A stretch of 64,000 nt of DNA from Punica granatum (Eukaryota > Streptophyta > Magnoliopsida > Myrtales > Lythraceae): positions 24,474,001 to 24,538,000 of the forward strand of contig NC_045131.1 in NCBI RefSeq assembly GCF_007655135.1, read 5' to 3'. The notes beneath the pieces were generated by a model. It was not told the origin of the DNA, did no database searches, and worked only from the letters and a program-made list of their open reading frames with translations. The position numbers and the translations under genes were made by a program. The first letter of the stretch is position 1; the number at the start of each line of letters is the position of its first letter. This document shows positions 11,623-21,779 of the stretch, piece by piece.

Positions 11623-12258
11623 TTCGGATCTCGAGATCCAGATCCCCCCACTCCGCCCTCTATATCACTCCGTCGTCTTGCTGCCGGCGATCGATCGGAG
11701 AGGCTTCAGTTGAGCTTTCAAATTCAGCATGAAATGGCTTCAGAAAGAGTAGTCTTCCTCCCTCTGTTCACTTCTTCATATCCCCTCCTCCATCTTAGAC
11801 GATCCGTTGGTTGGAACGAACAGTCGGCTTGGGCCGTTCAAACAATGGGCCCGATGGAAAAATCAAAGAAGCCCATAATTGAAGCCCACTTGCCTTTTCC
11901 TCCTCTATCTCGTAAAATTAGTCACTAATCGGCAATATTCGACACGATACGACACCGCGGACATAAAAGAGTGCAAGTTACAAGGAATAGTCGTAAATCG
12001 ATGGCAAATTCCCTTTTTTTTTTTAATAAGACATTGTTTTAAGGATTTATTACAATGGCATTAACTCTTACTCTGAAATCAAGTAGTTATTCAATAAACT
12101 GACTTTATGCAAATTATAGGTTCATGGATCATTCATTGTAAGTTATAAAAATAAGTAAGTAAGTAAGTAAGTAAGTAAATAAATAAATAACTGATAATGA
12201 TTCATGCATTTTATGGCTCATGGATTTAAGTATAAAAAAGCCTGCTGAGGCTAGAAGA

Positions 12259-12437
12259 CTTTGCCAGCGTATAAAGTTGCTGAAGAGCATACCAATTTGT
12301 ATCTAATATTATCACAGATGATCAATTTGTCACCGTGACAGATTATCATATACTAGAAAGAACCTTCAAATGAGACAACACGACTTGTCAGCGTATGAAG
12401 CTGCTGAAAAGCATATACCAATTTGTATCTAATACCG
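12259..12437 (+). repeat. Short direct duplication, about 55-bp unit
   Basis: The unit at about 12259-12310 (GCCAGCGTATAAAGTTGCTG...ACCAATTTGTATCTAATA) recurs at about 12387-12437 (GTCAGCGTATGAAGCTGCTG...ACCAATTTGTATCTAATA), with about 75 bp between. The copies differ at a few positions. Confidence 0.75.
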
Positions 12438-13027
12438 ATTTTGTAGAGACTAGAATACTAGCCAAAATATTTTGAATCAAGTCTTGACTCGGTGTGAAGT
12501 TAGAGAATTCTTTGGTTGTTCTGGATGTCAGATTAACCTGGCGTGAGGGAATGAGCCATATAGTACTATAGTGGCAATTGACCATATCTAAGTGATTAAG
12601 ATGAATAGTAATATATGTAGTTCACATATCTATATCTATATACTAAATTTTAGGGAGGATTCAAAGCGGAATTTGTCCTTAGTTTGACAAATAGACCAAC
12701 AAGGATTATTGCTCCTCGCTTTTTCACTTTTATTTTTCTTCATTTTTTCTTTCAAAATCTAATCCAATTGTATTTTGTAGGCATTTGAAATCTTTAGTCA
12801 AAAAATTCTCAAATATGTCTTAAAATTTTGATTTGTAAAACAATGATCAAAGTAATATTTCTTCGCTAATTCAATAATATGTATTTATGAATAACTACAT
12901 TTACATTATTTTAATTCCATGCAATATCTATTTTTATTAATCCAGCATCATTTTATTGTTATAATAGTATGATGTACCTCACACGTACAATGATCATAAA
13001 TAAGAAATATAATCTATATGGACGTTT

Positions 13028-13139
13028 CACTACAAATAATATGATTACAACAAGTATGAAAAATTATAACGATTTTGAAATTATCGTAATGTAATTAACA
13101 TAAACCCGCTGTAATGCATGAGATATTTTTCTGGTAGCG
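13028..13139. mobile_element. Possible small CACTA-type MITE
   Basis: It begins CACTACAAATAATATG and ends TTTTTCTGGTAGCG, close to the inverted complement of a CACTACAAGAAAAA-type terminus with two mismatches. No 3-bp target duplication is seen. The call rests on about 14 bp at each end. Confidence 0.3.
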
Positions 13140-13417
13140 AGGGTTATCTACGAAAACGTGCTACCACCGCACCGAGCACAGTCAACTTGATCTTGTAGAA
13201 AGCAACAATAGGTCTCTCTAAAGGCAAAGAATATATGATCAACTGGCATAAAGTGTTCACTTAGGGAGCATAAATAAAAGAATAAAAGGCATCAACCCAA
13301 AAGCACCATTGACAATTCAAATTCTAATAGAAAGAAAGAAGGCACCCACACCGCAACCCATATCAATTAATATATCATATATGTGGAATTAAGGAACCCC
13401 AAAATAAAGAAAAAACA

Positions 13418-16400
13418 ATGCCAAGAGCCCTTTCACTACTGCTCTCCACTTCCATCTTCAATGTCCCCTCTTCTCTCTTTATTCTCATCTCCATCTATCA
13501 CCATGCCCGGCTCTCACAAGCTTATAATGTCTTCATCTATGGAGGTTGCTCCCAAGAGAAGTACCAACCCGGCCCGAACTCCCCCATGGTATCCAACCTC
13601 AACTCGTTCCTCGCGTCGGTGGTGAGCTCATCCTCACAGGCTTTGTACAACAGCTTTGCCATCGGGAATGGGACCTCGATCCCACCTGAAGCCGCCATCT
13701 ATGGCTTATACCAGTGCCGGGGCGACTTGAAAGTGCCTGACTGCACGGGATGCATCCGGAGCGCTGTTAACCAGATCAGTTTAGTGTGTCCCTATAGTTA
13801 TGGGGCGGCTCTGCAGCTCGAAGGCTGTTATGTTAGGTACGAACACGTCAACTTTTTAGGACAGCTCGACACGAGTCTAAGGTACGTACAGATCAGTACT
13901 TAATTTGGCTTTGTTAAATTCGAACTAGAGCTCGGGAATTATGTTAGGATAAGTGATCAACTACAGGTATAAGAGGTGCAGTAAGAGTTCAGAGAACGAT
14001 ATAGAGTTCTTTAGGAGGAGAGACGGTGTCCTGGCGGACCTAAAAGCAGCAAATGGGTTCCGGGTCAGCAGCTCGGGTACGGTCGAGGGTTTTGTGCAGT
14101 GTTTGTGGGATCTCAGCCCAGCGGACTGCTCGTCCTGCCTGTCGGAAGTGGTCGGGCAGCTGAAGACAATGTGTGGATTGGCTGCTGCCGGTGATGTCTT
14201 CCTGGGTCAGTGTTATGGCCGGTATTGGGCATCTGGTTACTATGATTTCTCTAAAGGTAAAACTTTGCCTTAAACCTTTTCGAGCTCTTTATTTTATATA
14301 ATTACCTTCGCGCAACTGGGGAAGTCTATATTTTAACACGAGATATAGAAATGAGAAATTAAATAAAGCTGTTAAAGAAGTATTAGAGATGAGAATTAAA
14401 TTCAGAATTCTACTAATGAGAGTGAACGCCACTATACTAAATCATTTTTTCTTTGATAAACGGTAATAATTCTAATTACTAAATTGTTATGAATCCCCCC
14501 ATCATATAACTCGAGCCCTTCATAATTTCAATTTGAACAAAATTGTCATGTTAAAAACCCTTTTGACTACCCCTATATAGAGGGTATAGGAATAAGGGAG
14601 AAGGAAATATATTTTCTTTTTTCAGCTCGATGGGAGAACGAAATAGATAGCTACATGAATTTTCATTTATGAAAATTGAATTCTAATGCTTCTTAATTGA
14701 GAACGAGTGGCGCTGCAATCATCCCGTTTCTCACCTCTTAATCACTTTACATGCTCAGTCTGTGGCCAGAGTGTTGAGAGGAGAGAAAAGCAAGAAGAAG
14801 GGTAGGAAATTTTCAAAAGACAAAGGTCAACATACATCAAACTAGGGGAGTTCATGCTTTTTATAAAGCGAAAAGCAAAAAACAATTAGGCCCACAAACC
14901 ATTGTTCCATCTTTTTTTTTATTTAAATCTTTGGTTTAGATTTTTGTAGCCCACTTTCTCATAACCCAAATCATAGCAATTGCTTAATCTAATATGTATG
15001 GATACAGCACAAAGAGGGTGTGATTTTGTCTCATAATTTCATTTTATCTTATGCCTGCTAAATATGTGCTTGTTTGGATTTAAAATTAAACACTTAAAAT
15101 TAAGTTATTAATTGGTTAAGTCAATTCACAAGAAGGCAAAAATTAAAGTTCTTTAATGGTATATTCATTTGTAGTCCAGCATTTTGTTTATTTCTATTTT
15201 GACTCCGAATTTTATATTTTATTATTTTTATAATTTCTAAAAATAAAAAATGAAAATTTTAACATGGGAAGATCGATCATTTCCTATTGTTTTTATCATT
15301 TAACTATTTTGGTTTTCTATGACAGAGGAAGGCTATTTTTCTCACTTAACATTAACAATTCTCATAAAAAAGAATGCAGTGATACTCATTTTCCCTGAGC
15401 AAGAATTTCACATATAAAGTCATTTTTTAGGAGAATATGTATATCTTCGATAGTCTTTGGAGACACAACCCGGCCTAGGTTGCTTGATACCCTACCATGG
15501 TATATTAGATATAATAATAGAATACCCAGCAGTCAGCAGTATCGCATTGCATCAATGAAATAATATTCCTCTTTCATTACTATATTTTTTTTATGTGGAC
15601 TTTGATATTCAAAAATCCAACAATTTCCAACTAATCTAGTTTGAGATGGACCAGCCTATTAAATGGGTAACACTCTCAATCATAAATTTTTCTCATTCAC
15701 AAGTTTGATATTTGTTAGGATTTTAGGTATTGCCCTATATAGGAAAAGCATTCTAGAGAGACATGCCTAAGGCTAGATGACCTACCAAGGGATCCCCGCC
15801 ACCTTAATGCATAAGCAAAGCTTACGGCAATAATTCATTAGATAAGTTTTGGATCCAAATTTTCCATATAATCAGATTTAGCACACACATATAGACTAAA
15901 CTAAGAATCTTTCAAGAGTCAACCAAAAGATTGCGAGTTCGACTTTCGTGATGGAATTACATATGCCATTTTTAGATATTATTATGATTTATATTTCATT
16001 ATACTAGGTTAATGAGCCTTCTTTTGTAACCGAAAAAAAATGAGAATCTTTCGCCGAAAGGAAAAGAAAATTAAAAAAAAAATAGAGAGGGGGAATCGAA
16101 TACTTTGTTGATATCCATTTTTGAAGCACAAACAAAAGAAAAATAAACAATTCTTAAACCACAGAATCAGAGCTAATTCTTCAAAAGAATTGGGGGATGA
16201 TGACTGATGTCTGATGAGGATATGGTGCAGATTCCTCCACCACCAGCAATGATCAAGTGGGAAAGGCAGTGGCCATTATCGTCGGCTCGGTCGCCGGTCT
16301 TGCTGTTTTAGTGGTCTCTCTCTCCATCTGCCGTAAAGCCACTGGTACGTACTTTTCCAACGCTTTCGGCTTTTCCTTTTTTTTTTTTAAAAAAAAAATT

Positions 16401-16710
16401 TATTTATTTAATAAGCATAATACATCCTTAGTTCCGATTATTACAGTTGTGACCGCATCTTTTTATTTTTACAGAGGAGAACGATGAATTTAATAATAGG
16501 ATAGTATAGTATAGGGCAAGCGAATTTACGATGTATAGAAAGTCTAGTTTATGAGAATTGAACATTGAAATATTTTAATTCTATGCCGAGGGCGGTCCAC
16601 GGTGTGGGCATAATCCGCGTAGTTTGAGGACACTAGTCAATAGTGTGGAAGTACATACGTATACCTGAATAAATTGTGATGATTACACATTTTTACGTTG
16701 TGCAGGCTAA
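13418..16710 (+). CDS. PDLP: Plasmodesmata-located protein, DUF26 type (PDLP6/7/8-like)
   Basis: Four exons (13418-13881, 13967-14256, 16231-16344, 16706-16710) join to 290 residues. A hydrophobic N-terminus (1-35) should be a signal peptide. Two DUF26 (stress-antifung) domains follow, each with the C-X8-C-X2-C core: C100, C109, C112 and C200, C209, C212. A single membrane segment lies at about 263-284, then a very short basic tail, CRKATG. That layout (signal, two ectodomains, one TM, no kinase) defines PDLPs, type I proteins of plasmodesmata that affect callose and cell-to-cell flow. A kinase domain, as in CRKs, is absent. The last exon adds only two coding bases and the stop codon. Intron 2 is 2 kb. 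An in-frame ATG between the Cys motifs is not the start, because the signal peptide lies upstream. Confidence 0.9.
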
Positions 16711-17689
16711 AGAGCGAGAGAGATATATGTGCTTCCTTCCTCAAATGCACAAATAGGATGATGATATTCCAGGTAGACTCATAGTCAAAATGTCTACCAT
16801 AAACTGTTATATCTACTTCTTCTTAAAGGTGATGTTCGAATAGAAGACATCACAACTCAAAACTTACGAGATCTAATTAAGCATTTTGGTTTTGATCGAC
16901 TTATTTATCCTTCTTTATTTGAGTAAATAAGTGTTCATATAGAGCCTATTCTTTCGATCCTACGTGTCCTCATGGTCAGATTATATTTATTAGAAGAAGC
17001 TCGACTTTATGGCTAGTGTCACGGACTCAGGTCTGAGAACCCATGCACCCCGGCATTCGGGAGCCCATTCTTCACACGGGCCCAATAATCAAAGATGTAG
17101 TAAGGCCCATGATGCAAAGGCCGCACCCAGATTTCTAGCACAAATAGTTACCTACTAACTGAAATTGACGGAGTAACTACTCGTAGACCAACGAATGTAA
17201 AAGGAGGAAGACAGCCACGAAGAAGTGAGATTCTCTGTAGACTTATTATCAGAAAAAACAACATAATTGGCACCCGTATGTGGGAACATGTAAGGTTATG
17301 ATTCCCCATTGTTACCATGATGCTTGATCCACCGTGATGAGATACACACGGTTGCTCGCAGCGCACCGTGCTCAATGGTCCCGGTCCACCACTACTACTA
17401 CTATAGTATCATCATCATCATCTATAATCACTTTTTATAATTAATTATGCAACATATAGCCCGCACTAGGGAAGGTACTTCTGGCCCTTGCTAGTATGTA
17501 TGTATTTATATATCCATAGAAATACGCACATATTCTCCGGAGGAGATGCGAGAAAGTGTGAAGCTTTATATACATCCTTTAGTGACACTGGTAAAGTGTC
17601 GCCATTGCAATATCTAAGGAAGCATCAGGATGCATCGACTATGTTTGAATCTACAGAGATGAGAGCCACGCTTCACGTTTAATATAGTA
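16711..17689. other. 3' flank of PDLP gene; no other gene seen
   Basis: The PDLP 3' untranslated region presumably occupies the first few hundred bases. The rest has no supported gene. Short ACT and ATC microsatellites lie at 17388-17422. Confidence 0.5.
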
Positions 17690-18205
17690 TGTAGTGACGG
17701 GGGCCAAGTGTCACATGTGACACAATTTAGGGTGACGGGTTGAGCATCACATTTGACGGTCTACTGTGGCGAAGGCTGCTCGACACCCTTATTATTACTC
17801 TAGCGACAAAGTTTGTCTTGTCTCCAAAGGACGTACTGTGGCAACAAGACCTTTTGTGCATTGTCAGTTTCAAGACGACACCATCAATGGTGACATTGAT
17901 CTTAGCATCACCGATTATGTCATCAAAGTTTGGCGACATCACTAACTCGTCTCTATAGTCCCTCTGTCGCGTCACTATAGACAAGGACAAACCCAATATT
18001 TGGACTTAGTAGGGTGAGATCTTTGAGAGGGCAAATCTTAAGATAGTTTTTTTTTTCATTAGGTGGACGAATATATGAAATTTCATCAAATTTTAAAGAA
18101 TTATGTGGAAACCTTCTTGAAGAGTGAAAATTCTAAGGGAGACAACTGCTACCTTCAGTCCCCTTCTATGTCCATCCCTAACCATAGGACCTTTTTGTTG
18201 TAGTG
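17690..18205. mobile_element. Possible CACTA-type terminal fragment
   Basis: The right edge reads CCTTTTTGTTGTAGTG, the complement of a CACTACAACAAAAAGG terminus. The 300 bp to its left are dense in short GTGACG, GTGACA, GCGACA and GGCGAC motifs in both orientations, like the subterminal repeats of CACTA transposons. No matching left end was found. The ORFs here (17727-17996) are likely by-products of these repeats. Confidence 0.35.
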
Positions 18206-18225
18206 ACCGCTGTTAGAAAATCTTA

Positions 18226-18419
18226 TGGTGCGTTTGGTTTCAGAGTTAAAGTAACTTTGATTTTGATTGTGGAAAATGACAAAATGTTGTATAGTGTGTT
18301 GAGTTAAAGTTAAAGTTAAAATTTTTGACTTGGGAAATGTGTATTTTTGTTGTGTAATGAGTTGAGTTAAAGTTAAAGTTAAAATTTTTGTGATTTTAAC
18401 CCTGAAAACAAACGGGCCA
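18226..18419. mobile_element. MITE, 194 bp, TTA target duplication
   Basis: Ends are TGGTGCGTTTGGTTTCAGAG and the complement of TGGCCCGTTTGTTTTCAGGG, with TTA on each side (18223-18225 and 18420-18422). The interior has two tandem copies of a unit containing GAGTTAAAGTTAAAGTTAAA. It is the best-bounded member of the family also seen at 4505, about 35070 and 43631. Confidence 0.8.
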
Positions 18420-18422
18420 TTA

Positions 18423-19625
18423 CAATCCAGAAATCTTACATGTTGAAATTATCAAATCGATTGAGTAATCGAAAGCATACTTGAACTAATTGTGGAAGCA
18501 AGAGAGGAGCAAGAGACGGGTTTATGGTCTTACAAATCAATACGTTGGGATGTTTCCCTATCTGAGTTATAGGGTCTCAGGAAAGCATCTATTTAACGTA
18601 AAACTTGCGGACTATCACTACTCAATTGCATCTAGGTGCCTGATGTTATTGTAATTTTTAATTTTAATCCATCATAGAATCAAAAATTACATTTTTGATA
18701 TATGTACATTAGACCGCATAGTCTACCGAGATGTCATGAAAACCCATTACTTGAAACTTAATCAGATCATTTAATTGGACCAACAACAAAGATAACACGT
18801 AATACATAACTAATTAGTATATATGTTGGACAGTTGGACTATATTATTGGATAAAATCCAACAACCGCAAGCTGGGATAAGTCCACTCGAGATGGAATGG
18901 TTACAAGAAAAACCATTCATAAACGTAAGTACACGTTTAGCTTTGTTTTCAAGTTCTACAATTTATTTTAAATTCCACGCTGAAAATACATTAGAAAACA
19001 AAATGATAAATACAACTTTCCAAACAACATAGCAAAATGTATAGTTGACTCCGAAATCTATTAATCAATTAAGGATTCCATGTTATCCTAGATATTTAAT
19101 GGTCACATGTGATATGATCTATGCTTCCTTAGCGGGTCGCCCACGTAGATGTGCAATTTATTTTTTAGAATGTGAATCCAAAAGCAAGTCATTACCATAG
19201 GACATGTATGCATGTTGGTTTTTTTTTTTTTGTTATTAGAAAGATCCATATGCCTAGTAAAAAAAATGAAAATGGGTAACTAGAAAAAACAAAAACAAAA
19301 ACAAAAACAAAAGAAACCGGGAACATCTAGTTTTGGAAGTGTGATCGTAACGATTTAGAAAGTAATTGCACCATACAGAATGTATTATTAAATTCTCCAA
19401 AATCACTTGTTTTCAGGCGAGGGCGTGTTTACAGACGTACATCCCTTTTCTCACATAAACAGTATATTTGGAGATAGTAACAACGAATTAATTGATCCCC
19501 AAAGCTCCTAAGGACAAATAAATCAATTTATATTCCGAGCGGGAAAAGAAATTAACTTTTATCGAGATAGAAAATTTAGTCGCAGCCTACCAATTTTGTT
19601 GTCAAACTTATAAATTCTTTCATCT
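18423..19625. other. Intergenic, no gene seen
   Basis: AT-rich with no supported gene. An AAAAC microsatellite lies at about 19287-19314. Confidence 0.5.
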
Positions 19626-19933
19626 AATAATGTAATGGGTGATGCTATAAAGATTGGTACACAAAAATAACCACCACGATTTTTATTTTTATTTTTTGCC
19701 TTCGAATTCTCTGACTTAAGATTATGACCGTACAAGTGTCATATATTTTTTTTATTTTAAAGATTCACTCCTGATATTTTTACTATCTATAACTTTGGCC
19801 ACATATCTTGTCGTCGACATTCGGTCTCGCCCGTTAACGACCGAATTGCACTAGTTCAACCAAATTAAAGATAATTTAATTGCTTAAAAAAATAAACAAT
19901 TGAACAAATGGGTGAAAATTGTGACAATTTTTC

Positions 19934-20053
19934 TGCAGAGTCGAAGGTTGTGCTCCAGTTGACAACGTTTCTGTTGGCTTTGATTATGGTGGTCAATCGG
20001 CCGTCTCCCACGTACATGAGGCTGGTCTTCCGAGGGACCTCCACATTCTCGCT
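19934..20053 (-). pseudogene. Pectin methylesterase fragment, left arm
   Basis: Read leftward it encodes ENVEVPRKTSLMYVGDG followed by a degenerate TTIIKANRNVV and TTFDSA. This matches the early catalytic-domain region of plant pectinesterases (consensus ENVEV...VGDG...TVI...VVDG.TTF.SA). Homology stops at TFDSA, so only about 40 residues were captured. The catalytic Asp and Arg residues lie beyond this piece, so it cannot encode an enzyme. Confidence 0.7.
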
Positions 20054-20162
20054 GAAAATATTTCCATCCAACCAGACTACTCTGCCACGATATATAGGAA
20101 AGAGATCCTTTGCCAAAAAAGAGAAAGAAGGGAACAAGTAAACCATTTCCCCTCATTTGCTG

Positions 20163-20252
20163 AGCGTCATGTTCGTGGGAGATAGCAGGTTGACCACCAT
20201 TATCAAAGCCAGCAGAAACGTTGTTGACGGGAGCATGACCTTCGTCTCTGCA
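20163..20252 (+). pseudogene. Pectin methylesterase fragment, right arm
   Basis: Read rightward it encodes VMFVGDSRLTTIIKASRNVV then DGSMTFVSA, the same pectinesterase segment as the left arm but in the opposite orientation. It keeps the VVDG form that the left arm has lost (VVNW). Both break off at the same position, so the capture came before the arm duplication. Confidence 0.7.
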
Positions 20253-20734
20253 GAAACGTTGTCACAATTTTCACCCCTTTGTTCGATTGTTTAATTTTTT
20301 AAGTAATTAAATTATTTTTAATTTGGTTAAACCGGTACAATTTGATCAGTTTTATATCAAACCGGATTCGGTAGTTCACTAGTGAAACCGAATGTCAACA
20401 ACAAGATACATTGCCGAAATTATAGATAGTCAAAATATTAGGGGTGGGTTTTCAAGATAAAAAATACATGACATTTGTACGGTCATGATCTTAAGTCAGG
20501 TAATCCGACAACCAAGAATAAAACAACCGTGGTGGTTGTGTTTGGATGGCAACCGCTGTAACATCTCAATAATGTAATCGGTTAAAGGGAGACCTATGAG
20601 CCTAATACGATGAAATTTCCGAATTGAATCTTAACAACATAAGAGTAATAGAACTTTCCATTTTCACATTAACATGTATGACTTTATGTATATGTTTTTC
20701 AATTACATTGACCATCTGAACAAACTTAGATTTG

Positions 20735-20740
20735 TTTATT
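20735..20740 (-). terminator. Likely poly-A signal of PMEI gene
   Basis: AATAAA on the minus strand, 80 bp downstream of the PMEI stop codon and in a T/A-rich context. It is a canonical near-upstream polyadenylation element. Confidence 0.5.
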
Positions 20741-20819
20741 ACATTTGAAAAAGGGATTTAACAAATGAAAAACTAGAAAGAGCGAACCCTAATGTACTTA
20801 AGAGGATGTGATTTGCCTA

Positions 20820-21470
20820 TCAGGGCTTATGTAGGGCTCTTGCAGCCACATATTTTTGGGCAAACGAATGGAACAGATACAGTGCATTGCTTGCAGTCAT
20901 GGCCACATTCAAAACCTTCCCTTTGATCGTAGCCTTTACCTTTCCCATCCTATGTCCTGGAAATTCCTCAACGCACATCATGGCATCGGTGATGGTAGTA
21001 CTGATCCATGTCTCGATGTTGCTCATGTGAAAGTAGAAGTCATTTCCAACGGGCCCATGACCCAGTCGACGTAGCTCGTTAATGGACTGAGTCATCTGGT
21101 ATATCCCACTACTTAACTGGTTGGTGCAGTCTTGGATGGACTGATAATCACGGCCCTTTGGATTCATGGCCTTCAGCACCTTAGCCACCTTCATCATGTA
21201 TGCCCTCGTGTACATGGCCTTGTACAAAGCCACGCTCAAGGCTGCCTGGGCCACCTGGTGGGGCGTCTCGATCCTGCCTCTGCTAGCCATGCCCGAGAGG
21301 CATTGATAACATAAGGAAGGGTAGCGGGTGCGCTTGCAAGCTGCCATGATGTAGGCCCTCGATCTAGAGCGCGAGCTCCTACTAGTTCTAGCCAAAACGG
21401 GCTCGGATAGCAAACCAGAAACACAAATCATGGATAGCAACAATAGTAAGTTGAGCTTTTGTCGCGCCAT
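20820..21470 (-). CDS. Plant invertase/pectin methylesterase inhibitor family protein
   Basis: A single exon of 216 residues. The N-terminus (MARQKLNLLLLLSMICVSGL) is a clear signal peptide to about residue 27, followed by an unusual Arg/Ser-rich stretch (29-38) before the domain. The PMEI four-cysteine pattern is present: C45 and C54 (CKRTRYPSLC, first hairpin disulfide), and C115 (QDCTNQL) and C166 (MMCVEEF). C57 is the odd cysteine. The family folds as a four-helix bundle secreted to the wall, where members bind pectin methylesterase or acid invertase. Which target applies cannot be told here; it looks like the 21-kDa protein/PMEI9-10 type. A TATA box and a poly-A signal bracket the gene. 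The gene is complete, with no frameshift. Confidence 0.9.
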   Translation of the reverse strand: MARQKLNLLLLLSMICVSGLLSEPVLARTSRSSRSRSRAYIMAACKRTRYPSLCYQCLSGMASRGRIETPHQVAQAALSVALYKAMYTRAYMMKVAKVLKAMNPKGRDYQSIQDCTNQLSSGIYQMTQSINELRRLGHGPVGNDFYFHMSNIETWISTTITDAMMCVEEFPGHRMGKVKATIKGKVLNVAMTASNALYLFHSFAQKYVAARALHKP

Positions 21471-21603
21471 GAGGTGCTACTATAAGTATTTGTTTGGAAG
21501 ATCAATGTCAGATTCTGTTATCGGGGTAGTTGATGAGACACTATATTTGATTAGACGCAGTGATATGAGGATTTGTTTGTGGGAATTTTCATGGGGTAGG
21601 GAG

Positions 21604-21611
21604 CTTATATA
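21604..21611 (-). promoter_or_regulatory. TATA box of PMEI gene
   Basis: TATATAAG on the minus strand, 134-141 bp upstream of the ATG. It would place the transcript start near 21575 with a leader of about 100 bases. It is the clearest TATA box in the window. Confidence 0.65.
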
Positions 21612-21756
21612 GAAGGATGGAGTTCTTGTGCATGGTATGCATGCAAATTTTTCTTTTTATTTCTTGGGGGTCTTGCTAGCTTTAACGTGCTGTAGCCTGT
21701 ACGTGAAGTAGTCCAAAATATTTAATAAATATATATACACATATTCCACCCAAATA

Positions 21757-21779
21757 TATATATATATATATATATATAT
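21757..21779. repeat. TA microsatellite
   Basis: An uninterrupted TA dinucleotide run in the upstream region of the PMEI gene, next to other TA-rich sequence. Confidence 0.85.

Larger units (their letters stand above)
11623..13417. other. Intergenic between GOS12 and PDLP gene
   Basis: It holds the divergent upstream regions of both genes. An AAGT microsatellite lies at about 12151-12176. A short duplication is at 12259-12437, and Helitron-like AT sequence (TATCTATATCTATATACTAA) is near 12628. A small CACTA-like fragment is at about 13028-13139. An A/T-rich CATAAATAAAAG at about 13268 is a possible TATA region for the rightward PDLP gene. The short ORFs at 11494 and 11879 overlap the GOS12 first exon and leader and are not supported as genes. 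Confidence 0.5.
19637..20567. mobile_element. Foldback (Pack-MULE-like) element with captured pectinesterase DNA
   Basis: The left arm (19637-20024) and right arm (20162-20567) are inverted copies of each other, estimated by eye at 80-88% identical, separated by about 137 bp. The direct repeat AATAATGTAAT lies just outside both ends (19626-19636 and 20568-20578). It includes a 9-bp core, as expected of a Mutator-like insertion. Both arms contain the same fragment of a pectin methylesterase gene, so RNA across the element could fold into a hairpin of several hundred base pairs. It ends about 170 bp from the poly-A signal of the PMEI gene. No transposase is present. Confidence 0.75.

Noticed and set aside
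11494..11928. 144-codon plus-strand ORF at the GOS12 5' end
   Set aside because: It is antisense to GOS12 exon 1 and its leader, with no known domain.
19908..20141. 77-codon plus-strand ORF in the foldback
   Set aside because: It is antisense to the captured pectinesterase piece, which reads correctly on the minus strand.
20856..21424. Plus- and minus-strand ORFs overlapping PMEI
   Set aside because: They are alternate frames of the PMEI exon.
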